From positions 1 through 38,295 of the forward strand of contig LCNU01000002.1 in NCBI GenBank assembly GCA_001001375.1: DNA of 38,295 bases, written 5' to 3'. Of this stretch, positions 13,218 through 20,873 are shown in pieces. The notes beneath the pieces are model-generated. The model ran no database searches, was not told the DNA's origin, and saw only the letters and a list, made by a program, of their open reading frames with translations. Both the position numbers and the translations under genes were made by a program. The stretch is from Candidatus Amesbacteria bacterium GW2011_GWC1_47_15. Its GTDB lineage: Bacteria; Patescibacteriota; Microgenomatia; CAZETR01; Amesbacteraceae. Each line of letters starts with the position of its first letter. Positions within the stretch are counted from its first letter, which is position 1.

Positions 13218-14095
13218 CTTATTTCCTCCGATAAACGGAATAGTGGGTAAAGCAGGGGATTAATCGGTAAATCGTAAGTCCCGGCTAATTCTGTCAGCTG
13301 CCCTCCGAACTGCTCCTTAAACCTCGAAAACCCCTTGCCTTCCTCAGCTCCCCACAAATCAAATTGTTTCAGGTCTCGGAGTTTGCTCCAACGCACTGTT
13401 TCCCAAAGCAGTAGCGTCGGGGCCATCACCTCTTTATGTTCCAGGGCCGATGCTCCGTACGCATAATAAGCGGTATCTTTAAAGGTAAAAATCATCGCTG
13501 CCGCAATGATTTTCCCCTGATATTCCGCGGTAAACAGATGGGCCATTCCGGCTGGCTGCAGGGTTTCCCACATCTGCTTGTGATAGTTTTCCGAGTGTGC
13601 GTATATTTTCTGCCTTCTCGCCGTCCCTCCAAACATCAAATCCAAATATGAATTTAGACCTGAGCTTGAACTGTTTTCTGATATTTGAACCCCATGTTTC
13701 TTCGCTACTTTAATGTTGTACCTCCCCTTTGGATGCATGTTTTTCAGTAATTCTTCCTCGCTCCGGGTCAAATCTATAATGAAAGTTTTCGTTTTAAACA
13801 AATTTCTACCCGGTTTTAATTTTACGAATCCTGAATCTTTCGGCGCATTAGGCTCCATTCTTATACCGATTGCTCTTCTTTTTCTTCCCAAATCGCTTAA
13901 TCGCTTAATCTCTTCATCACTCGGTACCTTCCCCATCGGGACGTATCCGAACTTAAATGCCAAAAAGGGGACCTTCGTCCATATCACTTGCATTCCGTCC
14001 TGCCGGTCTACTTGCTGACGTTTGCTTCTGAACTCTCCCCACTCCCACGACTGCAGCGGATGGTTCACTTGACTGTTCCATTCCTCTTGATTCAC
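13190..14095 (-). CDS. FemAB-family peptidyltransferase, first of a pair
   Basis: 301 residues with the two-lobed FemAB arrangement: N-terminal lobe MNQEEWNSQVNHPLQSWEWG (a common start, with W-x-W-G), VPFLAFKFGYVPMGKVP, then TFIIDLTRSEEELLKNMHPKGRYNI (the conserved K-x-R-Y-N/x-I). The C-terminal lobe has GKIIAAAMIFTFKDTAYYAYGAS, then FDLWGAEEGKGFSRFKEQFGG. It is likely to add amino acids to the peptidoglycan cross-bridge at the cytoplasmic membrane, alongside its neighbour. The GTG start at 14095 is chosen because a TATAAT box lies exactly 7 nt upstream; that box contains the stop codon of the upstream uvrD gene. Confidence 0.85.
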   Translation of the reverse strand: MNQEEWNSQVNHPLQSWEWGEFRSKRQQVDRQDGMQVIWTKVPFLAFKFGYVPMGKVPSDEEIKRLSDLGRKRRAIGIRMEPNAPKDSGFVKLKPGRNLFKTKTFIIDLTRSEEELLKNMHPKGRYNIKVAKKHGVQISENSSSSGLNSYLDLMFGGTARRQKIYAHSENYHKQMWETLQPAGMAHLFTAEYQGKIIAAAMIFTFKDTAYYAYGASALEHKEVMAPTLLLWETVRWSKLRDLKQFDLWGAEEGKGFSRFKEQFGGQLTELAGTYDLPINPLLYPLFRLSEEIRWKLLRILK

Positions 14096-14102
14096 CCCTT
14101 GA

Positions 14103-14108
14103 ATTATA
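14103..14108 (-). promoter_or_regulatory. -10 box (TATAAT) of the femAB pair, overlapping the uvrD stop codon
   Basis: Perfect TATAAT on the minus strand, 7 nt before the GTG at 14095. The TAA of uvrD (14104-14106) lies inside it, so one sequence ends one gene and starts the next transcript. Confidence 0.65.
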
Positions 14109-16023
14109 CGTCATCATCAGGTTTCCATTTCCAGTTTCCCTCCTCATCAAATCCCCAACTTTCACCCGGACCGGCCTTATTTCTGAATTTATTTGCCGGC
14201 CTCATCTCTTTATTCGCTTCTATCAGACCCTCTGGAATATCCCCCAAAAACCTGGATACCATATTGCTGGACCTGGCGCCGAAATAAAGCCTCCGCCGGG
14301 CGTATATCATGAATAATTTGTCTTTAGCTCTGGTCATACCTACATAGCACAGCCTCCTCTCTTCTTCCATTTCGGTCGGATCCAGCAAGGTCCTTGAATG
14401 CGGGAATAAACCTTCCTCCATTCCCACCATAAAGACTGTAGGGAATTCAAGGCCTTTCGCCGCGTGCAGCGTCATCAGCGTAACAGCGCCGGCATTGGAC
14501 ATTGAACTTTGGACATTTGACTTTCTTTTTGACTCTTTCTCCGTCAGTGCTATTTGTTCCAAAAATTCCGGCAAGTTAGGAAACTGAGCTGCTACACTGC
14601 GCAGTTCTTTAATGTTTTCCAGCCGCATCGCGTCTTCTTCATTCATTGGGTCATACTGATCCAGGTATCGGGTCGTCACCAGCACTTCATCTACAATTTT
14701 TAAAGTTTCAGTCTTTAAATCATAATCCGAAAATGTTAATTCAAATGCTTTTAATTTATTTTTTCCCGATTTTTCAGCCCTTTTCCGCGCCACCTCATCA
14801 CCCGGATTTAATATCAGCCGTAAATACGCCAACACGTCTTTGATTTCTTTTCTTTCATAAAATCTCACACCTCCTACCAGGCTGTAGGGGATTCCGGAGT
14901 GCAGGAAAGCTTCCTCCAGGACTCGTGATTGCGCGTTTGTCCGGTACAACACAGCAAAATCCGAATAACTATTAGACCTTAGGCTTTGGATATTGGATAT
15001 TATTTGTCGTAGGACAAAATTAGCTTCCTCCGTCTCACTTTCGGCTTCACAGATGGTTATCTTTTCTCCCCCTTCTCTGGCTGTCCAGAGTTTTAACACC
15101 GGATGGTTCTTGTTTTTGGATACTACTTCATTAGCTCCCGAGAGAATAACCTGGGTAGAACGGTAGTTTTGCTCCAGGTTAATTGTCATCAGGTCCGGAA
15201 AATCCTGTTTCAGAAGCAGTAAATTCCGAAAGTCTGCTCCCCTCCATGAATATATGGCCTGGGCTGCATCTCCCACCACTGTTAACTGCCTGTATTTTTG
15301 TGCCAGCCGTTTGGTGATTTCATACTGGGCTTTATTGGTATCCTGGTATTCATCTACCAACATATACTCATACTGATGTTGCAGTATTTCCAAAGTTCCG
15401 GGACTGTCAGTCAATAAATTGACGGTCTTCACCAGCAAGTCGTCAAAATCCAGGGCCCTGTATTTTGTAAGCAGTTGTTGGTAAATCAGATAAACTCGGG
15501 CTGCCTTTTGCGTAAAATCCCCCCGGGAGTAATTGGCGTAATCTTCCGGCCCTATGAGCTCGTTTTTAGCGTTGGATATTGCTGCCAAAATTCCGCCGGG
15601 GCGGGTGGCCTTAGAGTCAATTCCCGCCAAATCCATTGCCCGTTTAATGGTATCCAGTTGGTCGCCTTCATCAAAGATAACAAAGTTACTATCCACCCCG
15701 ATTTCCTGGCCATACCTGCGAAGGATTTTGGCACAGAAGCTGTGGAAAGTCCCCCCTTGCCCCACGAAGCCTTGGCCCAGTGGGGTCCCTAGCTGTTTAA
15801 GCAGTACTTCCACTCTGCGCAGCATTTCCCCTGCGGCTTTATTGGTAAAAGTCAAAAGCAATATACTTTCCGGCCGGGCCAGCCCTTCTGCTATCAGGTA
15901 AGCAGTCCGGTAAGTCAGTACCCGGGTCTTTCCGCTCCCCGCACCTGCCAAAATCAACAAAGGTTGTCCTCGAAAGATAACCGCCTCTTGTTGCGCCTGG
16001 TTCAGTTCCCGTAAAATCTGCAT
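14104..16023 (-). CDS. UvrD/PcrA-type 3'-5' DNA helicase
   Basis: 639 residues, ATP-driven SF1A helicase of repair and replication. Motifs in order: LNQAQQEAV, LAGAGSGKTRVLTYR (Walker A), LTFTNKAAGEM, FHSFCAKILR, LVDEYQDTNKAQYE (II), VGDAAQAIYSWRGAD (III), LEQNYRST (IV), VTLMTLHAAKGLEFPTVFMVG (V) and RLCYVGMTRAKDKLF (VI). It is shorter than typical UvrD/PcrA (about 720) and ends soon after motif VI with a Trp-rich tail. Two repeat-like inserts, SNIQSLRSNS and SNVQSSMSNAG, interrupt otherwise conserved blocks (14981-15005 and 14494-14521). The ATG at 16023 lies only 4 bp from the divergent ATG of the LCP gene. Confidence 0.92.
   Translation of the reverse strand: MQILRELNQAQQEAVIFRGQPLLILAGAGSGKTRVLTYRTAYLIAEGLARPESILLLTFTNKAAGEMLRRVEVLLKQLGTPLGQGFVGQGGTFHSFCAKILRRYGQEIGVDSNFVIFDEGDQLDTIKRAMDLAGIDSKATRPGGILAAISNAKNELIGPEDYANYSRGDFTQKAARVYLIYQQLLTKYRALDFDDLLVKTVNLLTDSPGTLEILQHQYEYMLVDEYQDTNKAQYEITKRLAQKYRQLTVVGDAAQAIYSWRGADFRNLLLLKQDFPDLMTINLEQNYRSTQVILSGANEVVSKNKNHPVLKLWTAREGGEKITICEAESETEEANFVLRQIISNIQSLRSNSYSDFAVLYRTNAQSRVLEEAFLHSGIPYSLVGGVRFYERKEIKDVLAYLRLILNPGDEVARKRAEKSGKNKLKAFELTFSDYDLKTETLKIVDEVLVTTRYLDQYDPMNEEDAMRLENIKELRSVAAQFPNLPEFLEQIALTEKESKRKSNVQSSMSNAGAVTLMTLHAAKGLEFPTVFMVGMEEGLFPHSRTLLDPTEMEEERRLCYVGMTRAKDKLFMIYARRRLYFGARSSNMVSRFLGDIPEGLIEANKEMRPANKFRNKAGPGESWGFDEEGNWKWKPDDDV
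14494..14521 (-). repeat. TCCAAT-word repeat insertion in uvrD (copy 1)
   Basis: On the coding strand it reads GTCAAATGTCCAAAGTTCAA then TGTCCAAT, encoding SNVQSSMSN just before helicase motif V, where relatives have a short variable loop. TTCAATGTC(C/T)AAT is shared with the DUF2298 copy at 18134-18171. Confidence 0.55.
14981..15005 (-). repeat. TCCAAT-word repeat insertion in uvrD (copy 2)
   Basis: The coding strand holds AAATAATATCCAATAT, exactly shared (16 nt) with 18156-18171 in the DUF2298 gene but read in a different codon frame there. It encodes ISNIQS here. Sharing at the DNA level with different frames points to a DNA repeat rather than a protein motif. Confidence 0.6.
16012..16017 (+). 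promoter_or_regulatory. -10-like box (TAAAAT) of the LCP gene
   Basis: TAAAAT ends 10 nt before the ATG at 16028, giving a predicted 5' UTR of about 3 nt. It lies inside the first codons of the divergent uvrD. Confidence 0.5.
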
Positions 16024-16027
16024 ACGT

Positions 16028-17092
16028 ATGGGTCAGCTTACCAAAATTCGCTTGTATTACAACCGTCTGCGCCGCCAGCTTTTCTCCCGGGTAGGCCTCA
16101 CCAGATTATTATTCATTGTTTTAATTATTTTGTCAGCAATTGGTTTTTTTTGGTTTCTCCGGAACCGGTCTCCGTTATCCTCAACTCTGAAGAACTTATC
16201 CACTTCCAGTTTGGCTCAACATCAGGGACGTACGAATATTCTGGTGATGGGGAGGGGAGGCGATGGGCACGAAGCCCCTGATCTGACAGATACCATAATT
16301 TTTATCTCACTGAGTCACTCCGGTTCTTCGCCGCTGATTCTTTCCATCCCCCGGGATGTCTGGGTACCGTCCCTCAAGGCCAAGATAAATTCGGCCTTTC
16401 ATTTCGGCCTTGAGCGTCAGTCTACCCCGGCTGGTATTCTTCTGGCCAAATCAGCCGTCTCCGAGATTATCAATCAGCCGGTGCATTACGCAGTTATTAT
16501 CGACTTTTCCACCTTTGTTAAAGCTCTTGACCTCATTGGGGGACTGGATATAAATGTCGACCGCACCTTTGACGATTTCCGCTATCCCATACCCGGCAGG
16601 GAAAGCGATCCCTGTGGTGGCGATCCGGAAACCAAATGCCGGTATGAACACCTGCGCTTCGAAGCTGGTCTCAGGCATATGGACGGGGCGACTGCCCTGA
16701 AGTACGTACGTTCCCGCAATTCCCTGGATCCCGAAGAGGGTAATGATTATGCCAGATCGCGCCGCCAGGGAAAGGTAATCAGCACCGCCAAGGCAAAATT
16801 ATTATCCCGCGATTTATTAAAACAGCCGGTGCTGTACCGCCAGTTATACGATCTCTTTGCTGCCACTACCTTCACCGATATTCCTTCAGATCTTTATTTC
16901 CCCCTGGCCCGTCTGGCTACCCGGGCAAAAGATGAACCTGTTCGTTCAGCTTCTCTTGCTGAGCCGGATCAACTCTACCATCCGCCCCTTTCCCCCCTTT
17001 ATCAAAACCAATGGGTATTAGTCCCCAAAGACAACAATGCTCAACTGGTGTTTGAATATGTTTCCGGACTCCTGGAGGATGACACTAATTAA
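16028..17092 (+). CDS. LytR-CpsA-Psr (LCP) family cell-wall glycopolymer ligase
   Basis: 354 residues. A basic cytoplasmic N-terminus and one membrane helix (about 26-44, LLFIVLIILSAIGFFWFL) anchor an extracytoplasmic LCP domain: TNILVMGRGGDGHEAPDLTD (phosphate/Mg site, with the Asp of the T-D-T motif), ILSIPRDVWVPSL (the conserved S-I-P-R-D), KINSAFHFGL, FVKALDLIGGLDINV and GLRHMDGATALKYVRSR, then NDYARSRRQGKVI. LCP proteins transfer polyisoprenyl-linked glycopolymers to peptidoglycan or proteins, consistent with the glycan cluster that follows. The 3' end overlaps the convergent DUF2298 gene by 8 bp. Confidence 0.92.
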   Translation: MGQLTKIRLYYNRLRRQLFSRVGLTRLLFIVLIILSAIGFFWFLRNRSPLSSTLKNLSTSSLAQHQGRTNILVMGRGGDGHEAPDLTDTIIFISLSHSGSSPLILSIPRDVWVPSLKAKINSAFHFGLERQSTPAGILLAKSAVSEIINQPVHYAVIIDFSTFVKALDLIGGLDINVDRTFDDFRYPIPGRESDPCGGDPETKCRYEHLRFEAGLRHMDGATALKYVRSRNSLDPEEGNDYARSRRQGKVISTAKAKLLSRDLLKQPVLYRQLYDLFAATTFTDIPSDLYFPLARLATRAKDEPVRSASLAEPDQLYHPPLSPLYQNQWVLVPKDNNAQLVFEYVSGLLEDDTN

Positions 17093-19241
17093 CTTTGTAG
17101 ATGGTAACCGTTTCGGATGTAAAAACAGGCGTAGCCACTTGCTTGATAACCTCTTCATTTAATTGAAGATATTTTTCCCTTTCTTGGCTGCCCAGGACGA
17201 CAAACTTCACGTCATATTTATTTAACACAGTCCGGGCTTCATATTCATTTGCCGCTTCATACACTTGGCGTACCTCTTCTCCCCTTTTGGCTATCGGTTC
17301 ATAGCTGCCTCTCCAGAGCCATTCATGCACCACCCACCCGGCGACAGACGGCAGTCCCGAAAACGCGGATACCATGTTGTAATCCGTGTAGCTGTCACCG
17401 TTTGCTTCCAGAATCACCGGCTGAGATCCTTCGCGGATATTTTCCTCAATCCACATGACTGCGCCGAAATAATCGGGATACCTTTCCTTCATCCAGGTCA
17501 GCCCGTATATTCCCCTGTAGGTTTTCAGTCCCTCGAAATACGATTTTACGGCGAAATTAGGATAGATTGACACTAAAAACAGCATCGGGGCTAGGAGTAA
17601 CAGAAACCCTCTTCTCAACCAGGCTTGTTTTCTTTCCCTGTTACCCCAGATTTGTGTAATAGTATACCCTGAAAGAATTGACATCATAATAAACACCTGG
17701 TATCCGAGTTTAAACATGGTATTGCTCCGGAAATGCTGGGGATAGATATCCGCAAAATAAAAAAATTCCGGAAAGATTATGAGTGCCAGACAAAAGATGG
17801 CCCACGCCAGAAGTAATTTTCTCGTTTGTGATTCTGAGGATTTTATTTTATAAATCCACAAAGCCGCGGCGCAGTAAGTGAAAAATCCCCATAATACCGC
17901 CATCATCCATAGCGGCGATTTCTGACACTTTTCCACCCCTTCAAATACCAGCGGCCCGATCTTAGAATTTGCCATGGAAGCGGGAGGGCAGTTTACCGCT
18001 ACTCCTGACACGAAAGGTTTGAATGAAATGACAAACGGCAGTATGGTGACCACAAACACTCCTAATGCAATCCCCAGAGAAATTATGATTTTTTGAAAAT
18101 TTATAGATTTAATAATTTTCTTAAAATCAAAAATAGATTGAAAATTAGACATTGAATATTGGATATTATTTAGGATTACAAGCAACGCGAATAAGCCCAA
18201 ATATATAGGTCCGTCCAGGGCGTTTGTCATAAACGCCATTCCTGCCACCATTCCGTACAGGGCGTATTCCCACCATCGTTGTTCTTCTTTGTCCCGATGC
18301 AGGTACATATTAATCAAAAGCGCTAAGGCAAATAACACCAGGGGAATCGAAAGAACGTGTCCGTGGATATCCGACACCACGAAAGAATAAGCGGGAAACT
18401 CATGGATGGTATATGGAATAAACCTTGTGGCGTTTGGGTACCAATAGGCCATCCATCCTTCCCGGATTTTTTCAAATGATGAAAAGTCCGACCAGATTGT
18501 CCAAAAAGCCGGAGGGATATCCGACCAGTATCCTTTGGTGAATACGTAAATCGTTTGCATGTTGCCCGAAAGTGTTACCAGGAAAGCTGTCAGCAGGGCT
18601 CCTCCCGTTTTTAGTCCTTTAGATAATTTTCCCAAAAGCTGTCTCCCGATGGCGAAGCTGACGCTGAAAGTCAGGGAAAATAAAGCGCACAGCATCAGGT
18701 TAAAGCCTGTAGCCAGGTTCAATCCCGAAAGTTTCGTCACCACTGCCATCATCAGATGCCCGAAGTAATAGTAATTAATGCTCCCACCCGAAAACCACAT
18801 ATCCGATGCCGGAAAGTAGCTTCCTTGGAGGATGGACCGCGTGAAACCGTAATCCATAAATTTTTCTAATCCGTTAATATGCGGCTCGTGGGCTTTTATC
18901 CAGCTCCAGAAAATCAGCAAAATCAGAAACATACCTTCCTCCCAAAGCATCCTCATATCAAACCAGTTTTTTATGGATTTCCTGTCGGGTGACAGTCTCC
19001 ATCCTGCAAGTCCGATAAACAATGCGCTGCCGAATATGGTCATCCACGAAAAAGGGATTACCTTAAGACTGCCTATCCACCATACCAGGTAACTTACCGC
19101 AGCCGTGCCGGTTATTTTAGTCAGCAGGTATCCCCGATTTTCCCATTTCGCGAATATCATTCTGGTTATCGGCCAACCGGCAGCCCCCAACACTACCCAA
19201 GTCACCCACCACTGAAGAATAGATGGTAAATCCTGAGCCAT
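17085..19241 (-). CDS. DUF2298 'YYY' integral membrane protein (GT-C-like)
   Basis: 718 residues with about 14 hydrophobic helices, the DUF2298/chlor_Arch_YYY family found in Chloroflexi, archaea and CPR bacteria. The name-giving motif is visible in GGSINYYYFGHLMMAVVTKLSG, after DYGFTRSILQGSYFPASDMW. Further conserved parts are IHEFPAYSFVVSDIHGHVLS and FRSNTMFKLGYQVF. The C-terminus is a soluble domain (from about 585) with LEANGDSYTDYNMVSAFSG. The function is not established; a GT-C glycosyltransferase role is inferred. The ATG at 19241 is chosen because TATCAT lies 6 nt upstream; a TTG further out would sit inside that promoter. A DNA repeat copy (18134-18171) lies in a cytoplasmic or loop segment. 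Confidence 0.88.
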   Translation of the reverse strand: MAQDLPSILQWWVTWVVLGAAGWPITRMIFAKWENRGYLLTKITGTAAVSYLVWWIGSLKVIPFSWMTIFGSALFIGLAGWRLSPDRKSIKNWFDMRMLWEEGMFLILLIFWSWIKAHEPHINGLEKFMDYGFTRSILQGSYFPASDMWFSGGSINYYYFGHLMMAVVTKLSGLNLATGFNLMLCALFSLTFSVSFAIGRQLLGKLSKGLKTGGALLTAFLVTLSGNMQTIYVFTKGYWSDIPPAFWTIWSDFSSFEKIREGWMAYWYPNATRFIPYTIHEFPAYSFVVSDIHGHVLSIPLVLFALALLINMYLHRDKEEQRWWEYALYGMVAGMAFMTNALDGPIYLGLFALLVILNNIQYSMSNFQSIFDFKKIIKSINFQKIIISLGIALGVFVVTILPFVISFKPFVSGVAVNCPPASMANSKIGPLVFEGVEKCQKSPLWMMAVLWGFFTYCAAALWIYKIKSSESQTRKLLLAWAIFCLALIIFPEFFYFADIYPQHFRSNTMFKLGYQVFIMMSILSGYTITQIWGNRERKQAWLRRGFLLLLAPMLFLVSIYPNFAVKSYFEGLKTYRGIYGLTWMKERYPDYFGAVMWIEENIREGSQPVILEANGDSYTDYNMVSAFSGLPSVAGWVVHEWLWRGSYEPIAKRGEEVRQVYEAANEYEARTVLNKYDVKFVVLGSQEREKYLQLNEEVIKQVATPVFTSETVTIYKVN
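18134..18171 (-). repeat. TCCAAT-word repeat insertion in the DUF2298 gene (copy 3)
   Basis: The coding strand encodes NNIQYSMSNFQSI in a loop between helices. It shares 16 exact nt with uvrD copy 2 and 13 of 14 nt (TTCAATGTC-x-AAT) with uvrD copy 1. It looks like the same family of short inserted words. Confidence 0.6.
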
Positions 19242-19247
19242 AGTATG

Positions 19248-19253
19248 ATGATA
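19248..19253 (-). promoter_or_regulatory. -10-like box (TATCAT) of the DUF2298 gene
   Basis: TATCAT on the minus strand, 6 nt before the ATG at 19241. It overlaps the divergent -10 at 19252-19257 by two bases. Confidence 0.5.
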
Positions 19254-19257
19254 CAAT
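19252..19257 (+). promoter_or_regulatory. -10 box (TACAAT) of the GT-C gene at 19266
   Basis: TACAAT followed by 8 nt and the ATG at 19266. It is back to back with the DUF2298 promoter. Confidence 0.55.
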
Positions 19258-19265
19258 AAATTTTG

Positions 19266-20873
19266 ATGAACAGGCGCGCCATTTATTATATTATTCTTTT
19301 TTGTTTTTTAGCTTTTTCCTTATGGTTGATGTTCGGGACTTTTTCTTACGATCCCGCTGTCCCGGCCATGCTGATTTCAGATAAGGTTTGGAGCGACTTT
19401 GGCAGTCACATTCCACTAATCCGTTCTTTCTCTTACGGCAGCAATTGGCCCGGACTTGAAAAAGTCATTGAGCACCCGCTTTACCCCGGCGAACCCATCC
19501 GCTATCATCCTCTCTTTTATATTTTGGTAGGCTTTCTGGAGAAGTCCGGCCTACGCATTGACTGGTCCCTGAATCTGTTAAGTAGCTTAGGATTATTTTT
19601 AGTGTTGTATTTTATTTTCCGCTTCGGGAAAATCATGTATGAGCGGGTAGGTGTATCTCTTCTGGCGGTTATATTTTTCCTATTCAACGGCTCTTTTTCT
19701 TTTCTTAATTTTTTCAAAAATCACCCGTTTTCGCTGAATACGTTGAAGGACATTACTGTCAACACCCGGTTTCCTGTCTTTGGTCCTTGGGACGGCGGCC
19801 CTATCGTTGCCTTCTGGAATCTAAATATCTACACCAACCAGCGGCACTTGGCTTTTTCGTTCGCAATTGGACTTTGGTTAATTTATTATCTTTATCGCGG
19901 CAGCCGCCGCATGGCGTTTTTTGCCGGATTTGTCATCGGGTCTTTTTTACTTTTAAATCATGCTGTTTTTGCCGTCACCTTATTGTTCGTTGCCTGGTTT
20001 TTTATCACCCGTCCTGACTTGAGGGTTCCCCTTATTTTTTCGGGGTTTGGCTTCCTGCCTTGGTTGGCCTTATTCAGGTACACGATCCTTGTTGCTCCCT
20101 CGCTCCGATATGTTCCCGGATTTCTTACTCCTGCTCCCTTGACAGCGGTATCTTTTATCCGTTTTTGGTTTTTAAACTTCGGCTTGCACACCATACTGGT
20201 TCCCCTGGGAATAATCCTATCCCCGCGCCCCGCCCGTATTTTTGTCATTCCTCTTCTGGTTTTATTTATTGTCCCCAATCTTTTTCAGCTTTCTCCGGAT
20301 ATGATAAACAACCATAAGTTTTTTAATTTTTTCCTGATTTTCGGTTCTCTCTATTCTGCCTATGCCGTATTTTCCGTCTTTCGTGTCAAGTACCTGGGTA
20401 AAGTAGTGGCGCCCCTGCTGATAATATTTCTTACTTTGGGCGGAATTATCGACTTCTTCCCCGTAAAAAACGACGACGAACTCGTCTTGAACGATGTTTC
20501 CGCCAGTCCGGTTGCCGATTATTTTTTTAAACATACTCCCAAAGACGCGGTGGTCCTGAATAGTTTTTGGTTTTATCATCCGGCTTCATTGGCCGGAAGA
20601 TATATTTATAATGGCTACTCTTATTTCACCTGGTCTTATGGTTACGACCAGGATACCCGCGAAAAATCTGCAATTCGTATTTATGAAGCTGCATCAAAAC
20701 CCGAGGCTTGCTATCTGATGCACGAAGCGGGGATTTCATATGTGGAACTCAGTCGTTCTCCCGAAGGTTTTCTGGATCCGAATTTTGGTCTTTGGGATAA
20801 TGATTTTACTCCCGCATTTACAGACCCTCAGACGGGTGGCAGGGTGTTTTCGGTCGGGGATAATTGTGTATGA
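19266..20873 (+). CDS. Multi-pass membrane protein, probable GT-C glycosyltransferase
   Basis: 535 residues with 10-12 hydrophobic helices and an N-terminal extracytoplasmic loop carrying SDKVWSDFGSHIPLIRSFSYG. An acidic residue in the first outer loop (D-F-G-S-H here) is typical of GT-C enzymes that use polyprenyl-phosphate sugars. A soluble C-terminal tail follows the last helix (from about 415), with TPKDAVVLNSFWFYHPASLAGR, similar in style to the tail of the neighbouring DUF2298 protein. I do not recognise a named family. ATG at 19266 is preferred to the TTG at 19263 because of promoter spacing. It ends with an ATGA overlap into the next GT-C gene. Confidence 0.7.
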   Translation: MNRRAIYYIILFCFLAFSLWLMFGTFSYDPAVPAMLISDKVWSDFGSHIPLIRSFSYGSNWPGLEKVIEHPLYPGEPIRYHPLFYILVGFLEKSGLRIDWSLNLLSSLGLFLVLYFIFRFGKIMYERVGVSLLAVIFFLFNGSFSFLNFFKNHPFSLNTLKDITVNTRFPVFGPWDGGPIVAFWNLNIYTNQRHLAFSFAIGLWLIYYLYRGSRRMAFFAGFVIGSFLLLNHAVFAVTLLFVAWFFITRPDLRVPLIFSGFGFLPWLALFRYTILVAPSLRYVPGFLTPAPLTAVSFIRFWFLNFGLHTILVPLGIILSPRPARIFVIPLLVLFIVPNLFQLSPDMINNHKFFNFFLIFGSLYSAYAVFSVFRVKYLGKVVAPLLIIFLTLGGIIDFFPVKNDDELVLNDVSASPVADYFFKHTPKDAVVLNSFWFYHPASLAGRYIYNGYSYFTWSYGYDQDTREKSAIRIYEAASKPEACYLMHEAGISYVELSRSPEGFLDPNFGLWDNDFTPAFTDPQTGGRVFSVGDNCV

